Below are positions 5,415 through 5,941 of a stretch of 5,941 nt of DNA, piece by piece (the stretch's first letter is position 1; every line of letters starts with the position of its first letter). The translations under genes and the position numbers were made by a program. Origin of the DNA: Acidobacteriota bacterium (GTDB lineage: Bacteria; Acidobacteriota; Vicinamibacteria; Vicinamibacterales; UBA2999); NCBI GenBank assembly GCA_020851835.1, contig JADZBZ010000514.1:1-5941 (forward strand), read 5' to 3'. The notes under the pieces were generated by a model. It was not told the origin of the DNA and made no database searches. It saw only the letters and a program-made list of their open reading frames with translations.

Positions 5415-5941
5415 ATGATCTGCGACGCGCACGTCCACTTCTTCTCTCCCGGCTTCTTCCAAACCCTGGCCGCCCAGCGGCAGGTCGCCATGGCCGACGC
5501 GCTGGCCCGGCTCGGCTGGGACGACCCGGAGTCGCCCGAGGCACTGGGGGACCGCTGGGTTACCGAGCTCGACACCCACCGGGTCGCCCACGCCGCCCTC
5601 ATCGCCAGCGTGCCCGGCGACGAGGACTCGGTCGCCATCGCCGCCGCCCGCCACCCTACGCGCCTGGCCGGATACTTCATGCTCGACCCCACCGCCGACG
5701 ATGCGGAGAACCGGGTGGCGCGGGCGCTCGAGCGCGGAATGCGAGGTGTGTGCCTGTTTCCGGCGATGCAGGGCTACTCGCTCCGCGACGAGCGCGTCGG
5801 TCGCGTGGCGGAGGTCCTGGCGGCGTTTGCCAGGCCGTGCGTCCTGTTCGTCCACTGCGGCGTGCTCTCGGTCGGCGCACGCATCCGGCTGGGCCTGCCG
5901 AGCCGTTTCGACATGAGCCGCGGCAACCCGCTGGATCTCCA
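5415..5941 (+). CDS. Amidohydrolase-2 (ACMSD-like) metal-dependent hydrolase/decarboxylase, 3' end cut by window
   Basis: The first 175 codons of a TIM-barrel enzyme; the frame is open to the window edge. The N-terminus MICDAHVHFF carries the metal-binding HxH on strand 1 (His6, His8). FVHCGVLS (145-152) offers His147 at the place of the strand-5 His. GYFMLDP (86-92) and RGMRGVCLFPA (107-117) match strand motifs of Amidohydro_2 (PF04909). RGNPLDL (169-175) begins the segment that normally leads to the later His and Asp ligands, which are outside. Family members include ACMSD, gamma-resorcylate and 5-carboxyvanillate decarboxylases, and lactone or imide hydrolases, so a hydrolytic or decarboxylating step on a ring-derived acid is plausible but unproven. 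The start is ATG at 5415; the ATG at 5407 meets a stop after three codons. There is no ribosome site, and the gene lies 47 bases after the MATE stop on the same strand, probably with its own promoter. Confidence 0.85.
   Translation, partial: MICDAHVHFFSPGFFQTLAAQRQVAMADALARLGWDDPESPEALGDRWVTELDTHRVAHAALIASVPGDEDSVAIAAARHPTRLAGYFMLDPTADDAENRVARALERGMRGVCLFPAMQGYSLRDERVGRVAEVLAAFARPCVLFVHCGVLSVGARIRLGLPSRFDMSRGNPLDL

Overview
The window is high-GC bacterial DNA, densely packed with genes of strongly G/C-biased third positions. It holds two divergent blocks separated by only 37 bases. The lineage cannot be fixed from sequence alone. The GC content, soil-type aromatic catabolism genes and -10-like hexamers lying almost on top of start codons would suit Acidobacteriota (Vicinamibacterales-like) or a similar high-GC soil lineage; this is a weak inference.

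Left block, minus strand (3980 down to 1). A TetR-family repressor gene is followed after 5 bases by the three subunit genes of a molybdenum hydroxylase of the xanthine oxidase family. In transcription order these are the [2Fe-2S] subunit (175 aa), the molybdopterin subunit (823 aa) and the FAD subunit (first 118 aa only; it runs off the left edge). The small/large and large/medium junctions are 4-base start/stop overlaps (GTGA and ATGA), so the set looks like one translationally coupled operon. The order small-large-medium and several sequence signatures match 4-hydroxybenzoyl-CoA reductase (hcrCAB / hbaBCD) better than xanthine dehydrogenase or CO dehydrogenase. The true substrate is unknown, and the usual active-site Glu of the large subunit is a Gln here.

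Intergenic control region (about 3951-4017). Two copies of a GAAC-N4-GTTC palindrome lie 19 bases apart over the tetR start codon and next to the predicted promoters of both divergent genes. This is a good candidate for the operator of the TetR protein.

Right block, plus strand. A complete NorM-type MATE multidrug/sodium antiporter gene (4018-5367) is followed by 47 non-coding bases and then the first 175 codons of an amidohydrolase-2 (ACMSD-like metal-dependent hydrolase/decarboxylase) that runs off the right edge.

Working model (inference): a ligand-sensing TetR protein controls itself, a three-subunit aromatic or heteroaromatic (possibly CoA-thioester) Mo-enzyme and an efflux pump from one shared operator, with a TIM-barrel hydrolase/decarboxylase nearby as another possible catabolic step. 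Nothing clearly mobile, no RNA gene and no CRISPR array was seen. There is no gene-free stretch over 300 bases.
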